DNA from: Bifidobacterium breve
Lineage (GTDB): Bacteria; Actinomycetota; Actinomycetes; S36-B12
Assembly (NCBI GenBank): GCA_945861925.1
Contig: CAMAWO010000009.1
Span: 1-34,212, forward strand
Direction: 5' to 3'
DNA: 34,212 bases
Part shown: positions 24,690 through 32,795 of the stretch, in pieces
How the letters are laid out: the number at the start of each line of letters is the position of its first letter
How positions within the stretch are numbered: position 1 is the first letter of the stretch
Program-made: the position numbers and the translations under genes
The notes under the pieces: generated by a model
What the model was told of the DNA's origin: nothing
The model's database searches: none
Seen by the model: the letters and a program-made list of their open reading frames with translations, nothing else

Positions 24690-25475
24690 TTAGGCGCGTT
24701 GGGCCTTTCGGCGGGCGTACCAGGCGATCCCGAGTGCGACCGCGCCGAGCGCAACACCTGCCCCGGCGGCCGCAGCGGCCTGCTTTCCATCGATCCCGAC
24801 CCGCATCGCCACCGGCTTTCGGAAATCCATGATCGGCCAATCACGCTCGTTGGCGATTGCGCGAAGGCTGCTGTCGGGATTAACAGCAACGGGGTGGCCG
24901 ACCAAGTCGAGCATCGGCAGATCGGTGTGCGAATCGGTGTAGGCGAAGGACTCGGAAAGGTCGTACCCGTGCTCTGCGGCGAGCGCGCGCATAGCGTCAG
25001 CCTTGCCCTCGCCGTAGGCGTAGAACAGGATTTCACCCGTATAGTGGCCATCCTCGATGGCCACCTGGGTGCCGATCGCAATATCGGCCCCGAGCCGCTC
25101 ACCGATCGGCTCGACGACGTCGGTGCCACTCGACGAAATGATGATGACGTCGCGGCCGGCGGCCTTGTGGAAGGCAATGAGCTCGACGGCCTCCTGATAA
25201 ATCATTGGATCGACGATCTCATCGAGGGTCTCCGCGACGATCTGACGAACCTGGCCGACGTCCCAGCCGGTCACGAGTTTTGACATGTACTCGCGCATCG
25301 ATTCCATCTGTTGGTGGTCGGCGCCCGAGGCGAGGTACACGAACTGTGCGTACGCGCTGCGCACGACATCGCCCCGCCCGATGAGCCCACCCTTGTACAG
25401 CGGCTTTGCGAACGCGAAAGAACTCGACTTCGCAAGGATCGTCTTGTCGAGGTCGAAGAAGGCTGCTGATCCCAT
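24690..25475 (-). CDS. HAD-IB family phosphatase with C-terminal membrane anchor (Rv3661-like)
   Basis: The 261-residue protein has the HAD motifs: DLDKT (I, about residues 8-12), IIISSSG (II), a lysine in YGEGKADAMR (III) and YTDSHTDLPML (IV), the pattern of subclass IB (SerB-like) hydrolases. The C terminus is a hydrophobic helix (AAAAAGAGVALGAVALGIAWYA) followed by RRKAQRA, suggesting tail anchoring. The substrate is unknown. A TACCGT hexamer ends 6 nt before ATG 25475, supporting a leaderless start. It is divergent from ssd, as in M. tuberculosis (Rv3661/Rv3660c). Confidence 0.9.
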   Translation of the reverse strand: MGSAAFFDLDKTILAKSSSFAFAKPLYKGGLIGRGDVVRSAYAQFVYLASGADHQQMESMREYMSKLVTGWDVGQVRQIVAETLDEIVDPMIYQEAVELIAFHKAAGRDVIIISSSGTDVVEPIGERLGADIAIGTQVAIEDGHYTGEILFYAYGEGKADAMRALAAEHGYDLSESFAYTDSHTDLPMLDLVGHPVAVNPDSSLRAIANERDWPIMDFRKPVAMRVGIDGKQAAAAAGAGVALGAVALGIAWYARRKAQRA

Positions 25476-25481
25476 TCATGG

Positions 25482-25487
25482 ACGGTA
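25482..25487 (-). promoter_or_regulatory. Putative -10 (TACCGT) of the HAD gene, leaderless
   Basis: On the minus strand TACCGT ends exactly 6 nt before ATG 25475. Confidence 0.45.
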
Positions 25488-25518
25488 GCCCCTGCCCGAG
25501 CCGGGCTCAAGCTGGGAT

Positions 25519-25527
25519 TTATCCACA
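25519..25527 (+). promoter_or_regulatory. Perfect DnaA-box sequence (TTATCCACA) between the HAD gene and ssd
   Basis: TTATCCACA matches the DnaA-box consensus exactly. It is single, so this is not an origin. It might allow DnaA control of the divergent HAD/ssd promoters, or be chance. Confidence 0.4.
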
Positions 25528-25540
25528 GGATCGCGGGGGC

Positions 25541-25560
25541 CCGTCCACAACGGTGGACGG
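25541..25560. repeat. 8-bp inverted repeat upstream of ssd
   Basis: CCGTCCAC (25541-25548) and GTGGACGG (25553-25560) are perfectly inverted with a 4-nt loop AACG. It lies 41 nt before the ssd start and could be an operator for the pilus operon. Confidence 0.5.
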
Positions 25561-25601
25561 TGCCTTGCCGTAGATGCTCGCACCGAAGGATGCTGCGCTG
25601 C

Positions 25602-26696
25602 ATGGAGCGAGGAATTGAAGGCTTTGGACGGCGACCGGTGCTCATCACGACGGATCACGCGCTGATCGAGCAGGTGTTGCGCATGGCGGCCGCGGTTGCA
25701 GTGGACATTGACGTTCATGCCGATCTCGAGGATGTCCGGCCCGGTTGGGCGTCGGCGCCGCTCATCATGGTGGGCGCCGACCTTGCCGGGGCGCTCGCAG
25801 ATGACCGACCTTCGAGGCGTTCGAATGTGGTGCTTGTGGGCGCGGGGCCCCTCGATGAGGGGGGCGCGACCGACGCGATCTGGCGCGATGCCGTGGCGCT
25901 AGGTGCCGAGCACGTGGTGCAGTTGCCCGACGGCGGTGGCTGGCTGATTCAGCGGCTCGGCGAATCAGTCGACGGTCCGTCGCGCGGCGGCTTCATCACT
26001 GCCGTCACCAGTGCCTCGGGCGGCTCTGGAGTCTCGACCCTCGCCGGCAGCCTCGCCCTCACCGCCCAATCCCTGAGCGGCCGGGTACTCCTCATTGACG
26101 GCGATACCAATGGCGGAGGACTTGATCTCCTTGTCGGTGCCGAGGAGGCCTCGGGGATCCGTTGGCCCGACCTCGCCGAAGCCGCCGGACGGCTCAGTGC
26201 GACCACCCTCGACTACGCCCTCCCGCACCCCGGTGGAGTGGCGCTCCTGTCACATGGCCGCGCCGGTGCGATGAACGTCCCTGCCGATGCGTTCGCCTCG
26301 GTCCTCGCCGCGGGCGTGCGCGGGTACGAGCAGGTCTTCATCGATGTCCCGCGCTCGACCTGGGCCGTGGCTCCCGAGATGCTTGACCGAGCTGACCGCG
26401 TGATCCTCCTTGTCCCCGGGCGAGTCCGCGGGATTGCGGCAGCTGCGGCAGCCCTGCCTTGGCTTCGATCCATTACCAAGGAACTCAGCGTTGTCGTGCG
26501 CGCCACGTCGCGCGGGGTCGCTGCACGGGAGGTGGAGCGCGTCCTGGGCCTTGCCGCCCTTCGCGTGGTGCCCGAGCAACTGCAACTCGCGACGCGGGAG
26601 GATCGAGGTGAGCCCCTTCTTTCGAATGACGCATATGCAAGGGCAGTTCGCACGATACTCGCCGACGCCGTTTGCGAGAAGGTGTCCGCAGCATGA
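25602..26696 (+). CDS. ssd: CpaE/Ssd-like septum-site/pilus ATPase-fold protein
   Basis: The 364-residue protein has the CpaE/MinD-type layout: an N-terminal receiver-like half, then a P-loop-like segment SASGGSGVSTLAGSLAL (about 137-153), LLIDGDTNGGGLDLLVG and a C-terminal Rossmann half with ADRVILLVPG. Both Walker lysines are missing (SGGSGVST in place of KGGxGKST), as I recall for M. tuberculosis Ssd (Rv3660c), so ATP hydrolysis is doubtful. Ssd affects division-site placement in mycobacteria, and CpaE localises Tad pili. ATG 25602 is chosen; an upstream ATG at 25590 is possible. The stop overlaps the tadA start, so Ssd leads the pilus operon. Confidence 0.88.
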   Translation: MERGIEGFGRRPVLITTDHALIEQVLRMAAAVAVDIDVHADLEDVRPGWASAPLIMVGADLAGALADDRPSRRSNVVLVGAGPLDEGGATDAIWRDAVALGAEHVVQLPDGGGWLIQRLGESVDGPSRGGFITAVTSASGGSGVSTLAGSLALTAQSLSGRVLLIDGDTNGGGLDLLVGAEEASGIRWPDLAEAAGRLSATTLDYALPHPGGVALLSHGRAGAMNVPADAFASVLAAGVRGYEQVFIDVPRSTWAVAPEMLDRADRVILLVPGRVRGIAAAAAALPWLRSITKELSVVVRATSRGVAAREVERVLGLAALRVVPEQLQLATREDRGEPLLSNDAYARAVRTILADAVCEKVSAA

Positions 26697-27868
26697 GCCA
26701 GCCCCTTGTCGACAGGGTCCGATCTAGGCTCGTTTCCGGACAGGCTGAGGCGACCCCGGGGCGGGTGGCATCGGCCCTTCGCGCGGAGGGCATCGTCCTC
26801 GGCGATGAAGCGGTGCTCTCCCTCGTTGAGAGCCTGCGCCGCGAGCTCATCGGCGCAGGCCCGCTGCAGGTGCTCCTCCAACAGCCGGACGTCACCGATG
26901 TCCTCGTGAACGGTCCCAATGCCGTGTGGATCGACCGTGGGCAGGGCCTCCAGCGGGCCGCCGTGAGCTTTGCGTCGGACGACGAGGTACGCAGGCTCGC
27001 CCAGCGCCTCGCCTCGGCCGTCGGCCGGCGACTTGATGACGCGACCCCCTACGTCGATGCGCGACTCGCAGACGGAACACGCCTGCACGCGGTCATCGCG
27101 CCGATAGCGCCCGACGGCACGGTGATCTCACTGCGGGTGCCGCGCCGGCAGGCCTTCACCCTCCCCGAGCTCATTGACGCCGGCAGCATCGACGAGTTCG
27201 GGGCTGCCTGGCTTCGAGCCCTCGTGGCGGCCAGACTCGCATTCGTTGTCTCAGGCGGGACGGGAACGGGCAAAACGACGGTGCTGTCGAGCCTGCTCGG
27301 CCTTGTTCCCCATGATGAGCGGATCGTCCTGGTCGAGGACTCGGCCGAACTCCTGCCAGACCACCCGCATGTCGTTCGGCTGCAGTCACGTCTCGCGAAT
27401 ATCGAGGGGGCTGGTGCCGTGACGATGCGGGAGCTCGTGAGGCAATCGCTGCGGATGCGCCCGGACCGCATCGTCGTCGGTGAGGTGAGGGGCCCGGAGG
27501 TTGTTGAACTTCTCTCGGCTCTCAACACCGGCCATGAGGGCGGGTGCGGCACGATCCACGCGAACTCAGCCGAGGATGTGCCGGCACGAATCGAGGCCCT
27601 CGGCCTCACAGCGGGTCTTGACCGGAGCGCAGTCCACGCATTGCTGGCCGCCGGTCTCGATGCGGTCATCCACCTCCGGCGTGAGCGGTCAGGCAGGCGC
27701 GTGGTGAGCGGAATTTATTCACTGAGCCGCGACGGCAACGGCGGGGTCCAAGCAGTTCCGGCCCTGCGTCGGCTCGGCGACACCATGGTGATCGAACCTG
27801 GACTGCGGGCTGTCACTGAGCGGCTGGCGCAGGCGAATGTTGCCGTACCGCGGTTGACCGGCCAATAG
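26693..27868 (+). CDS. tadA: TadA/CpaF-family secretion ATPase
   Basis: This cytosolic hexameric motor powers assembly of Tad (Flp) pili. The 391-residue protein has an N-terminal domain with VTDVLVNGPNAVWIDR, then Walker A GGTGTGKTT (188-196), the Asp box ILVEDSAEL-like VLVEDSAEL, Walker B RIVVGEVRG and the His box GHEGGCGTIHANS. ATG 26693 overlaps the ssd stop as ATGA. It belongs to the 'helicase/secretion neighbourhood' ATPase group of actinobacteria (Rv3659c-like). Confidence 0.96.
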   Translation: MSQPLVDRVRSRLVSGQAEATPGRVASALRAEGIVLGDEAVLSLVESLRRELIGAGPLQVLLQQPDVTDVLVNGPNAVWIDRGQGLQRAAVSFASDDEVRRLAQRLASAVGRRLDDATPYVDARLADGTRLHAVIAPIAPDGTVISLRVPRRQAFTLPELIDAGSIDEFGAAWLRALVAARLAFVVSGGTGTGKTTVLSSLLGLVPHDERIVLVEDSAELLPDHPHVVRLQSRLANIEGAGAVTMRELVRQSLRMRPDRIVVGEVRGPEVVELLSALNTGHEGGCGTIHANSAEDVPARIEALGLTAGLDRSAVHALLAAGLDAVIHLRRERSGRRVVSGIYSLSRDGNGGVQAVPALRRLGDTMVIEPGLRAVTERLAQANVAVPRLTGQ

Positions 27869-27876
27869 GGGTCACG

Positions 27877-28557
27877 ATGCTGGCAGCCCTCCTCGCCGCT
27901 GCTGCGGTGCTCTTGTTCTTCCCTGGCTCACCCGAACGCCGATTGCGAAATGTCGGCGTGAAGACCGTGCCGACTGTTGCGCCAATCCGTCCTCGGCTAC
28001 CGAAGTTCGGTGCCCGTGCCCGCCTGCAGCACGCCGATGATCGGGCCCGGGTGATCGATGCGATCTCGGCGTTGGCCGCAGAGCTGCGGGCCGGTCAGCC
28101 GCCAGGACCGGCACTGCTGAACTCCGCGGGAACGCCGCCCGTCTGGCCCAGCGCCCTCTCAGCACTCCGTCTCGACGGTGACGTCCCTGAGGCGCTGCGG
28201 GTCGATGCCGGCGTTCATTTGGTGCTGCGATCCCTGGCGGCATGCTGGGAGGTCGGGTCCGCCTCGGGCACGGGGCTCGCGGCAGCGGTCAATCGACTTG
28301 CCGAGGCAAGTCGCGCGGCGGAGGAGGTCCGCAGTGAACTTGAGGTGCAGCTTGCTGGGCCGCGTGCCACCGCTCGCACCCTCGCGGCCCTTCCCCTCGT
28401 CGGCCTGCTTCTCGGCATCCTCATGGGTGCTGATCCGGTGAGCTGGCTCGTCGGCAGTTCCCTCGGTCTGGGCTGCTTGGCCGGTGGAGTGGTCCTCACC
28501 GGGCTGGGGATCCTGTGGACGAGCCGAATCGTGGCAGTGGTGGAGCGCCAGCTGTGA
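27877..28557 (+). CDS. tadB: TadB-like inner-membrane platform protein
   Basis: The 226-residue protein has one N-terminal membrane helix (MLAALLAAAAVLLFF), a cytosolic GspF/T2SSF-like helical part (ISALAAELRAGQPPGPAL; LAACWEVGSASGTGLAAAVNRLAEASRAAEEVRSEL) and two C-terminal membrane helices. Platform proteins TadB and TadC form the membrane base on which TadA acts. AGGGG lies 5 nt before ATG 27877, and the stop overlaps the next start as GTGA. It is shorter than typical TadB (about 300 residues), as in the mycobacterial cluster. Confidence 0.9.
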   Translation: MLAALLAAAAVLLFFPGSPERRLRNVGVKTVPTVAPIRPRLPKFGARARLQHADDRARVIDAISALAAELRAGQPPGPALLNSAGTPPVWPSALSALRLDGDVPEALRVDAGVHLVLRSLAACWEVGSASGTGLAAAVNRLAEASRAAEEVRSELEVQLAGPRATARTLAALPLVGLLLGILMGADPVSWLVGSSLGLGCLAGGVVLTGLGILWTSRIVAVVERQL

Positions 28558-29273
28558 TAGCGGCCATTGCGGTCCTGTGTGCCGTTGCCGTGTGGCTCAT
28601 CGTGCCCAGGCCGCCGGAACTGCGGGTGGAGCGCATCTTCGGCCGGCCGGAGTCCGGCGGCGATGCGGCACCACCGCCGTGGCTTGGCACAGCGTGCGGG
28701 GTGGCGTTCGGTGTCGGGGTCGCAGTTGTGATCGGCTCGATGGTGGGCGTGGTGGCCGGCATCGGGGCAGCATTCGCTCTGCCTCGACTCCTCGGCCGAC
28801 TTGAAGCCCGATCCACCCGAGACCGCCGCATTGCCATCACCCGCCAGCTTCCTGACGTCGCAGACCTCCTTGCCGCCACCCTGGCGTCGGGTGCGCCGCC
28901 GGGTCAGGCGTGCAGCGCCGTGGGCGCGGCCGTTGACGAGCCGCTGCGCTCAATGCTCGCCCATGTGAGCGCCTCGCTCCGCCTCGGAGCCTCCGCGGGG
29001 GAGGCGTGGTCAGCTGCCGATCCGCAGGGATCGCTCGGAGCGCTATCCGCTGCGTTCATCCGCTCCGAGTCTTCGGGGGCGCCGATCGCCGATCTACTGG
29101 GAGCGACCGCCAGTGATCTTCGACGCCGACACCGGCTGGCAGTTGAGGTCGCAGCGCGTTCGGCGGGCGTGAGGGCGATCGGTCCGCTTGCCGCGTGCTT
29201 TTTGCCCGCATTCATGCTCGTGGGCGTGATGCCGGTGGTTGCCTCGATGGCCGGGATGGTGCTCAGTCGCTAG
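28554..29273 (+). CDS. tadC: TadC-like inner-membrane platform protein
   Basis: The 239-residue protein starts with a membrane helix (VIAAIAVLCAVAVWLIV) followed by two further helices around residues 55-85 and then the T2SSF domain: RQLPDVADLLAATLASGAPPGQACSAVGAAV, AAFIRSESSGAPIADLLGATASDLRRRHRLAVEVAARSAGVRAIGPLAACFLPAFMLVGVMP, with a C-terminal membrane helix. The second domain sequence closely follows the TadC/TadB pattern. GTG 28554 overlaps the tadB stop. With TadA and TadB it completes the core motor complex; an outer-membrane secretin is not expected in this phylum. Confidence 0.9.
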   Translation: MIAAIAVLCAVAVWLIVPRPPELRVERIFGRPESGGDAAPPPWLGTACGVAFGVGVAVVIGSMVGVVAGIGAAFALPRLLGRLEARSTRDRRIAITRQLPDVADLLAATLASGAPPGQACSAVGAAVDEPLRSMLAHVSASLRLGASAGEAWSAADPQGSLGALSAAFIRSESSGAPIADLLGATASDLRRRHRLAVEVAARSAGVRAIGPLAACFLPAFMLVGVMPVVASMAGMVLSR

Positions 29274-29431
29274 TCGATTTCCACAGGTGGTCGCACCACC
29301 CGGACCTCGTCCCCAAGGTCGGTTCAGGCTCTTTCAGCAAGGGGCCACGTGGACGCACAGTAGGCACGCCAACAGGCAAGCGAGCCGACCTTCGTCGGCG
29401 CGACCATCAAGTCAAAATATTGGGGGAACAC
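29274..29431 (+). promoter_or_regulatory. Leader of the Flp-pilin gene (158 nt)
   Basis: No gene is visible. A small hairpin GGTGGT/ACCACC with loop CGC follows the tadC stop at 29286-29300, and CCGAC/GTCGG with loop CTTC is at 29385-29398. TTTCCACAGG just after tadC resembles the DnaA-box area upstream of ssd. An A/T-rich patch (CAAAATATTG) lies about 15-25 nt before the pilin ATG. A separate promoter for the abundant pilin is plausible, but its position is not clear. Confidence 0.35.
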
Positions 29432-29635
29432 ATGCGAAACATGTCCACTCGAATCACGCGCAACCTCACTCGAATCAAGAGTGACGAGCGTGGAATGACG
29501 ACCGTTGAATACGCGATGGGAACAGCGGCGATCGTCGGGCTCGGCGGTGTGCTCATCAAGTTCTTTTCCAGTGACACCTTCCGCGATGTCATCTGGGCGA
29601 TCATCCGCAACGCCCTCTCCGGCTTCATCGGCTGA
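29432..29635 (+). CDS. Flp-type pilin, DUF4244 family (Rv3656c-like)
   Basis: The 67-residue protein has a positively charged leader (MRNMSTRITRNLTRIKSDERG) followed by MTTVEYAMGTAAIVGLGGVLIKFF. Cleavage after Gly would put Glu at +5 and Tyr at +6, the Flp (type IVb) pilin signature. It is therefore the probable major pilin of the Tad system in this window. GGGGG precedes ATG 29432 by about 6 nt. A second in-frame ATG three codons on is possible. No prepilin peptidase gene is present in the window. The DUF4244 name marks the actinobacterial form. Confidence 0.88.
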   Translation: MRNMSTRITRNLTRIKSDERGMTTVEYAMGTAAIVGLGGVLIKFFSSDTFRDVIWAIIRNALSGFIG

Positions 29636-29636
29636 A

Positions 29637-30071
29637 ATGGTTGCGTGCAGGCCCGATGGAAGGGCCCCGATTTCCTCGGGGCCCTTCCAATATGTCGGGC
29701 GTGAAACCCGGGGAAGCGTGACCCTCGAGACAGCAATCGCGATCCCCGTGCTGATTAGCGTCGGAGCCGCACTCATTTGGGCGATGGGGCTAGGTGTCAC
29801 GTCGCTGGCGCTCGCGGGACATGCTCGAGATGTTGCTAGGGCCATCGCCCGCGGGGAGTCCACCGAGGCTGCCGTGGCTCAAATTGCGCAGCGAGAGCCA
29901 GCGGCCCGCGTGTTCATCCGGGAGGACGGTGAGACGGTCACGGTCTCCATCCGCGAGGTGGTGTCAATCCCGCTGCCCCTGTTCGATGGTCTGGAATTGA
30001 CCCTTGCTCATGACGCGGTCGCGCGACGCGAGGCGGCCCTTGGCGCGGGGGTGACGGATGCGATCCGCTGA
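29637..30071 (+). CDS. TadE-like pseudopilin (Rv3655c-like)
   Basis: The 144-residue product has a leader-like N terminus ending ETRG, then SVTLETAIAIPVLISVGAALIWAMGLGV: a Glu at +5 after Gly and a membrane helix, the TadE pseudopilin pattern. The remaining part (AGHARDVARAIARGESTEAAVAQIA...) follows Rv3655c-like proteins with the ARDVARA element. ATG 29637 lies one base after the pilin stop. GTG 29718 has a better Shine-Dalgarno-like GGGGAAG but would remove the leader and its Gly, so I keep 29637. A strong hairpin falls inside the leader codons. It overlaps the next gene by 14 nt. Confidence 0.75.
   Translation: MVACRPDGRAPISSGPFQYVGRETRGSVTLETAIAIPVLISVGAALIWAMGLGVTSLALAGHARDVARAIARGESTEAAVAQIAQREPAARVFIREDGETVTVSIREVVSIPLPLFDGLELTLAHDAVARREAALGAGVTDAIR
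29658..29688 (+). terminator. Perfect 13-bp GC hairpin between pilin and TadE
   Basis: GGAAGGGCCCCGA (29658-29670) pairs with 29676-29688, loop TTTCC. It follows the pilin stop by 22 nt and lies inside the putative TadE leader if TadE starts at 29637. A terminator or attenuator separating a highly expressed pilin from low-level pseudopilins would fit. Confidence 0.65.
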
Positions 30072-30411
30072 CCGGGGTTCGGCGACGATCCTCACGGTCG
30101 CGCTCATCTCAGTCCTCATGAGCTGCGGGATGGTGGGTCTCGCGGTCGTGCAGGCCGCACTCCTTACCGCTCGAGTTCAGATGGCGGCCGATCTTGCGGC
30201 CCTCGCGGGGGCGCAGGACACAGGCGATCCCTGCGGTGCGTCAGCAGCGGTCGCCAAGGCCAACGGCGCGGTGATCACTGGATGTCGCATCGACGGCCCC
30301 GATGTGATCGTGGTGGTGACGATGCCTGCTCCCGCGCTCGTCGAACGGATGGCCTTGGCTGCTGGCCGGCCGTCACCCGTGGTGTCAGCTCAGGCACGTG
30401 CGGGCTACTGA
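30058..30411 (+). CDS. TadE-like protein of the helicase/secretion neighbourhood (Rv3654c-like)
   Basis: The 117-residue protein starts MRSADRGSATILTVALISVLMSCGMVGLAVVQAALL, a charged tip with a single membrane helix, and continues ARVQMAADLAALAGAQ, the typical AADLAALAGA element of TadG/Rv3654c-like proteins. The Glu at +5 found in TadE is absent (Leu). Two Cys (GDPCGAS and TGCRIDG) may form a disulfide in the extracytoplasmic part. It overlaps TadE by 14 nt and ends 7 nt from the convergent helicase stop. Confidence 0.85.
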   Translation: MRSADRGSATILTVALISVLMSCGMVGLAVVQAALLTARVQMAADLAALAGAQDTGDPCGASAAVAKANGAVITGCRIDGPDVIVVVTMPAPALVERMALAAGRPSPVVSAQARAGY

Positions 30412-30418
30412 TTCCGGC

Positions 30419-32767
30419 TCAGGATCCTGAGCCGGCCAGCAACTGGTCCAGGAGCCTGATCGCACCGGCCTTGTCGAGAGGCTCGTTGCCGTTGCCGCAC
30501 TTGGGCGACTGGATGCACGAGGGACACCCTCGCTCGCAGCGGCACTCGGCGATGAGGGTCCGGGTTCCGCTGAGCCAGTCGCGAATGACCCGGTAGCCGT
30601 GCTCGGCGAAGCCCGCGCCACCCGGATAGCCGTCGTAGACGAACACGGTGGCGCGGCCGGTATCGGGATGCAGGGCCGTCGATACGCCGCCGATATCCCA
30701 TCGATCGCAGGTGGCGAACAGAGGCAGCAGCCCGATGGAGGCGTGCTCAGCCGCATGGGCGGCCCCCGGTACGTCGATGTTGTCGAGGGCTGCCGAGTTG
30801 ATCTGCTCGGGGCTCACCGACCACCACACCGCCGTCGTACTGAGCTCGCGCTCGGGGAGGTCGAGGGTCTGCTCGCCGAGAAACTCCCCGGTGAGCACTC
30901 GGCGGCGCCTGAATGAGACCACCTGTGAGGTCACGTCAACGGATCCGAAGCTCACCTCGCCGTCGCCCCACTGCTGCGACTCCCGAACCTCAGTGATGCG
31001 GATATCGCTCACCTCGCTGGCATCGGTCGTGTAGTCGACTTCCTGCTCAACAACGGTTGCGACAGCCTCCGAGAGATCGAGTGAGGTGACGAGATGGGTG
31101 ATGCCCTGATGGGTGTAGACGGCCCCCGGATGCAGGTTCCCGTGGGAGGCCGTGCTGTCGAGGGAGCCGAGGATTCTGCCGGTGCCCTCCTCGACGATCC
31201 GAACGGGTGGCCCGCCGGTTCCGCGCAGGTCTGCGAGGTCGCTCGCTCGGTCCCGGCTCGTCCAGAACCAGCCGTTTGGGCGCTTGCGCAGGAGTCCGGA
31301 TGCGGCGAGTTCGTCGAGGCGGGCAATGGCGGATGGCCCGAACCAGCGGATGGCGTCGTCGGCCGTGAGTGGGAACTCTGAGGCGGCCGCGCAGAGGTGC
31401 GGGGAGAGGACGTAGCGATTCTCCGGATCAAACACCACTGACTCGACCGGCTGGCCGAACACTAATTCGGGGTGCTGGGCGATGTAGGTGTCGAGGGGGT
31501 CATCGCGAGCCACGAACAGGGCGAGGGCAGGTTCGCCGCTGCGGCCAGCGCGGCCAACCTGCTGCCAAAGAGAGGCCCGGGTGCCTGGCCAGCCAGCCGT
31601 GATGACGGCGTCGAGGCCAGAGATGTCAATACCGAGTTCGAGCGCGTTCGTCGCAGCCATCGCGCAGATGGAGCCATCGCGGAGCCGACTTTCAAGCGCC
31701 CGCCGCTCCTCCGGAAGGTATCCAGCCCGGTATGACGCAACGGTGCGGGCCAGTGCCGGGTCGATTTCGTTGAGCAGGTCGCGGGTCATCATCGCGACGG
31801 CTTCAGCGCCTCGGCGGCTTCGGATGAATGCGAGGCTCTGCAGGCCCTCAACCACGAGGTCGGCGAGAAGATCGGCTGTCTCTGCGGTTGCCGAGCGTCG
31901 GGTCGGCGTTTCGTCCGCGGCGGAACGGCTCTCGGTGCCCCCGATTCCTCGCTCGACGATTGCCGGCTGCCACAGTCCGATCACCTTGCGGGCGCGCGGC
32001 GAGGTGTCGTCGGTGACAGCCTCGACGGCGCCTCCGACCAAGCGGGCGATGGAGACGTCGGGGTTTGCGACCGTTGCTGAAGCGGCGATGACGACTGGGG
32101 ATGAGCCGTAGCGCTCGCAGGTTCGACGGAGTCGTCGGATGACCGCAGCCACATGGGCGCCGAAAACGCCACGGTAGTTATGGCATTCGTCGATGACGAT
32201 GTAGTCAAGGCGTCGGAGGAAGGGGGCCCAGGTTGAGTGCTGGGGGAGCATCGACCGGTGGATGAGATCTGGGTTGGTGAGGATGTAGTTGGCGTGGGCC
32301 CGCGCCCACGTCCGCTCGTCGGCTGACGCATCGCCATCAACTGTTGCCGCTCGAAGCCACGGAAGGCCCAGTTCGCCCAGTGACCGCAGTTGATCGTGGG
32401 CGAGCGCCTTCGTGGGGGCGAGGTACAACGTGGTGGAGCCGCGGCCGTTCGGCGCACCCAGGCCGCGATGGATAGCTGAAAGTGCTGGCAATGCGAAGGA
32501 CAGGCTCTTGCCGGATGCGGTCCCGGTGGCAATGACGACGTCGCGGCCCGCGTGAGCGAACTCAGCCGTGCGAACCTGATGGGCCCACGGCAGGGTGATG
32601 CCCTGCCCGGCCCAGGCCTTGAGGAGTTCGGGTGGGACCCAGTCCGGCCATTCGGCGGTGGTGGCCTCGCGCGCCGGAATTGTGGTGGTGTGCCGCAACC
32701 GGTCGGGTCTCCTGAAGGTGAGCCTGCCGAGGACCTCCTCGGGGCTGGGCCTCACCAATCTCGTCAT
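30419..32767 (-). CDS. DEAD/DEAH-box helicase with C-terminal zinc-binding domain (YprA/MrfA-like)
   Basis: The 782-residue protein has motif I ATGTASGKSL, DECH as motif II, SATVANP as motif III, the second RecA domain with AATNALELGIDISGLD and QVGRAGR (motif VI), and a DUF1998-type C-terminal domain whose Cys residues stand in ECRCERGCPSCIQSPKCGN. That four-cysteine zinc cluster marks the MrfA/YprA family, which works in repair of mitomycin-type DNA lesions in Bacillus. It is the helicase that names the actinobacterial 'helicase/secretion' neighbourhood. The start is ATG 32767 or GTG 32770; TAGGTT lies 5 nt before the GTG. It is divergent from the STAS gene. Confidence 0.94.
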   Translation of the reverse strand: MTRLVRPSPEEVLGRLTFRRPDRLRHTTTIPAREATTAEWPDWVPPELLKAWAGQGITLPWAHQVRTAEFAHAGRDVVIATGTASGKSLSFALPALSAIHRGLGAPNGRGSTTLYLAPTKALAHDQLRSLGELGLPWLRAATVDGDASADERTWARAHANYILTNPDLIHRSMLPQHSTWAPFLRRLDYIVIDECHNYRGVFGAHVAAVIRRLRRTCERYGSSPVVIAASATVANPDVSIARLVGGAVEAVTDDTSPRARKVIGLWQPAIVERGIGGTESRSAADETPTRRSATAETADLLADLVVEGLQSLAFIRSRRGAEAVAMMTRDLLNEIDPALARTVASYRAGYLPEERRALESRLRDGSICAMAATNALELGIDISGLDAVITAGWPGTRASLWQQVGRAGRSGEPALALFVARDDPLDTYIAQHPELVFGQPVESVVFDPENRYVLSPHLCAAASEFPLTADDAIRWFGPSAIARLDELAASGLLRKRPNGWFWTSRDRASDLADLRGTGGPPVRIVEEGTGRILGSLDSTASHGNLHPGAVYTHQGITHLVTSLDLSEAVATVVEQEVDYTTDASEVSDIRITEVRESQQWGDGEVSFGSVDVTSQVVSFRRRRVLTGEFLGEQTLDLPERELSTTAVWWSVSPEQINSAALDNIDVPGAAHAAEHASIGLLPLFATCDRWDIGGVSTALHPDTGRATVFVYDGYPGGAGFAEHGYRVIRDWLSGTRTLIAECRCERGCPSCIQSPKCGNGNEPLDKAGAIRLLDQLLAGSGS

Positions 32768-32775
32768 CACACTCA

Positions 32776-32781
32776 AACCTA
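32776..32781 (-). promoter_or_regulatory. Putative -10 (TAGGTT) of the helicase, leaderless
   Basis: On the minus strand TAGGTT ends 5 nt before GTG 32770 and 8 nt before ATG 32767. It is back-to-back with the STAS promoter. Confidence 0.4.
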
Positions 32782-32795
32782 CGCGACAGGTGTGT

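Noticed and set aside
24422-25177. Long minus-strand frame crossing the repeat into the HAD region
   Set aside because: It is out of frame with the HAD gene and reads through the hairpin; similar peptide text in two loci comes from the repeated DNA, not from a shared protein.
25519-25527. Chromosomal origin at the DnaA box
   Set aside because: Only one perfect box is present, with no AT-rich unwinding region and no dnaA, dnaN or gyr genes nearby.
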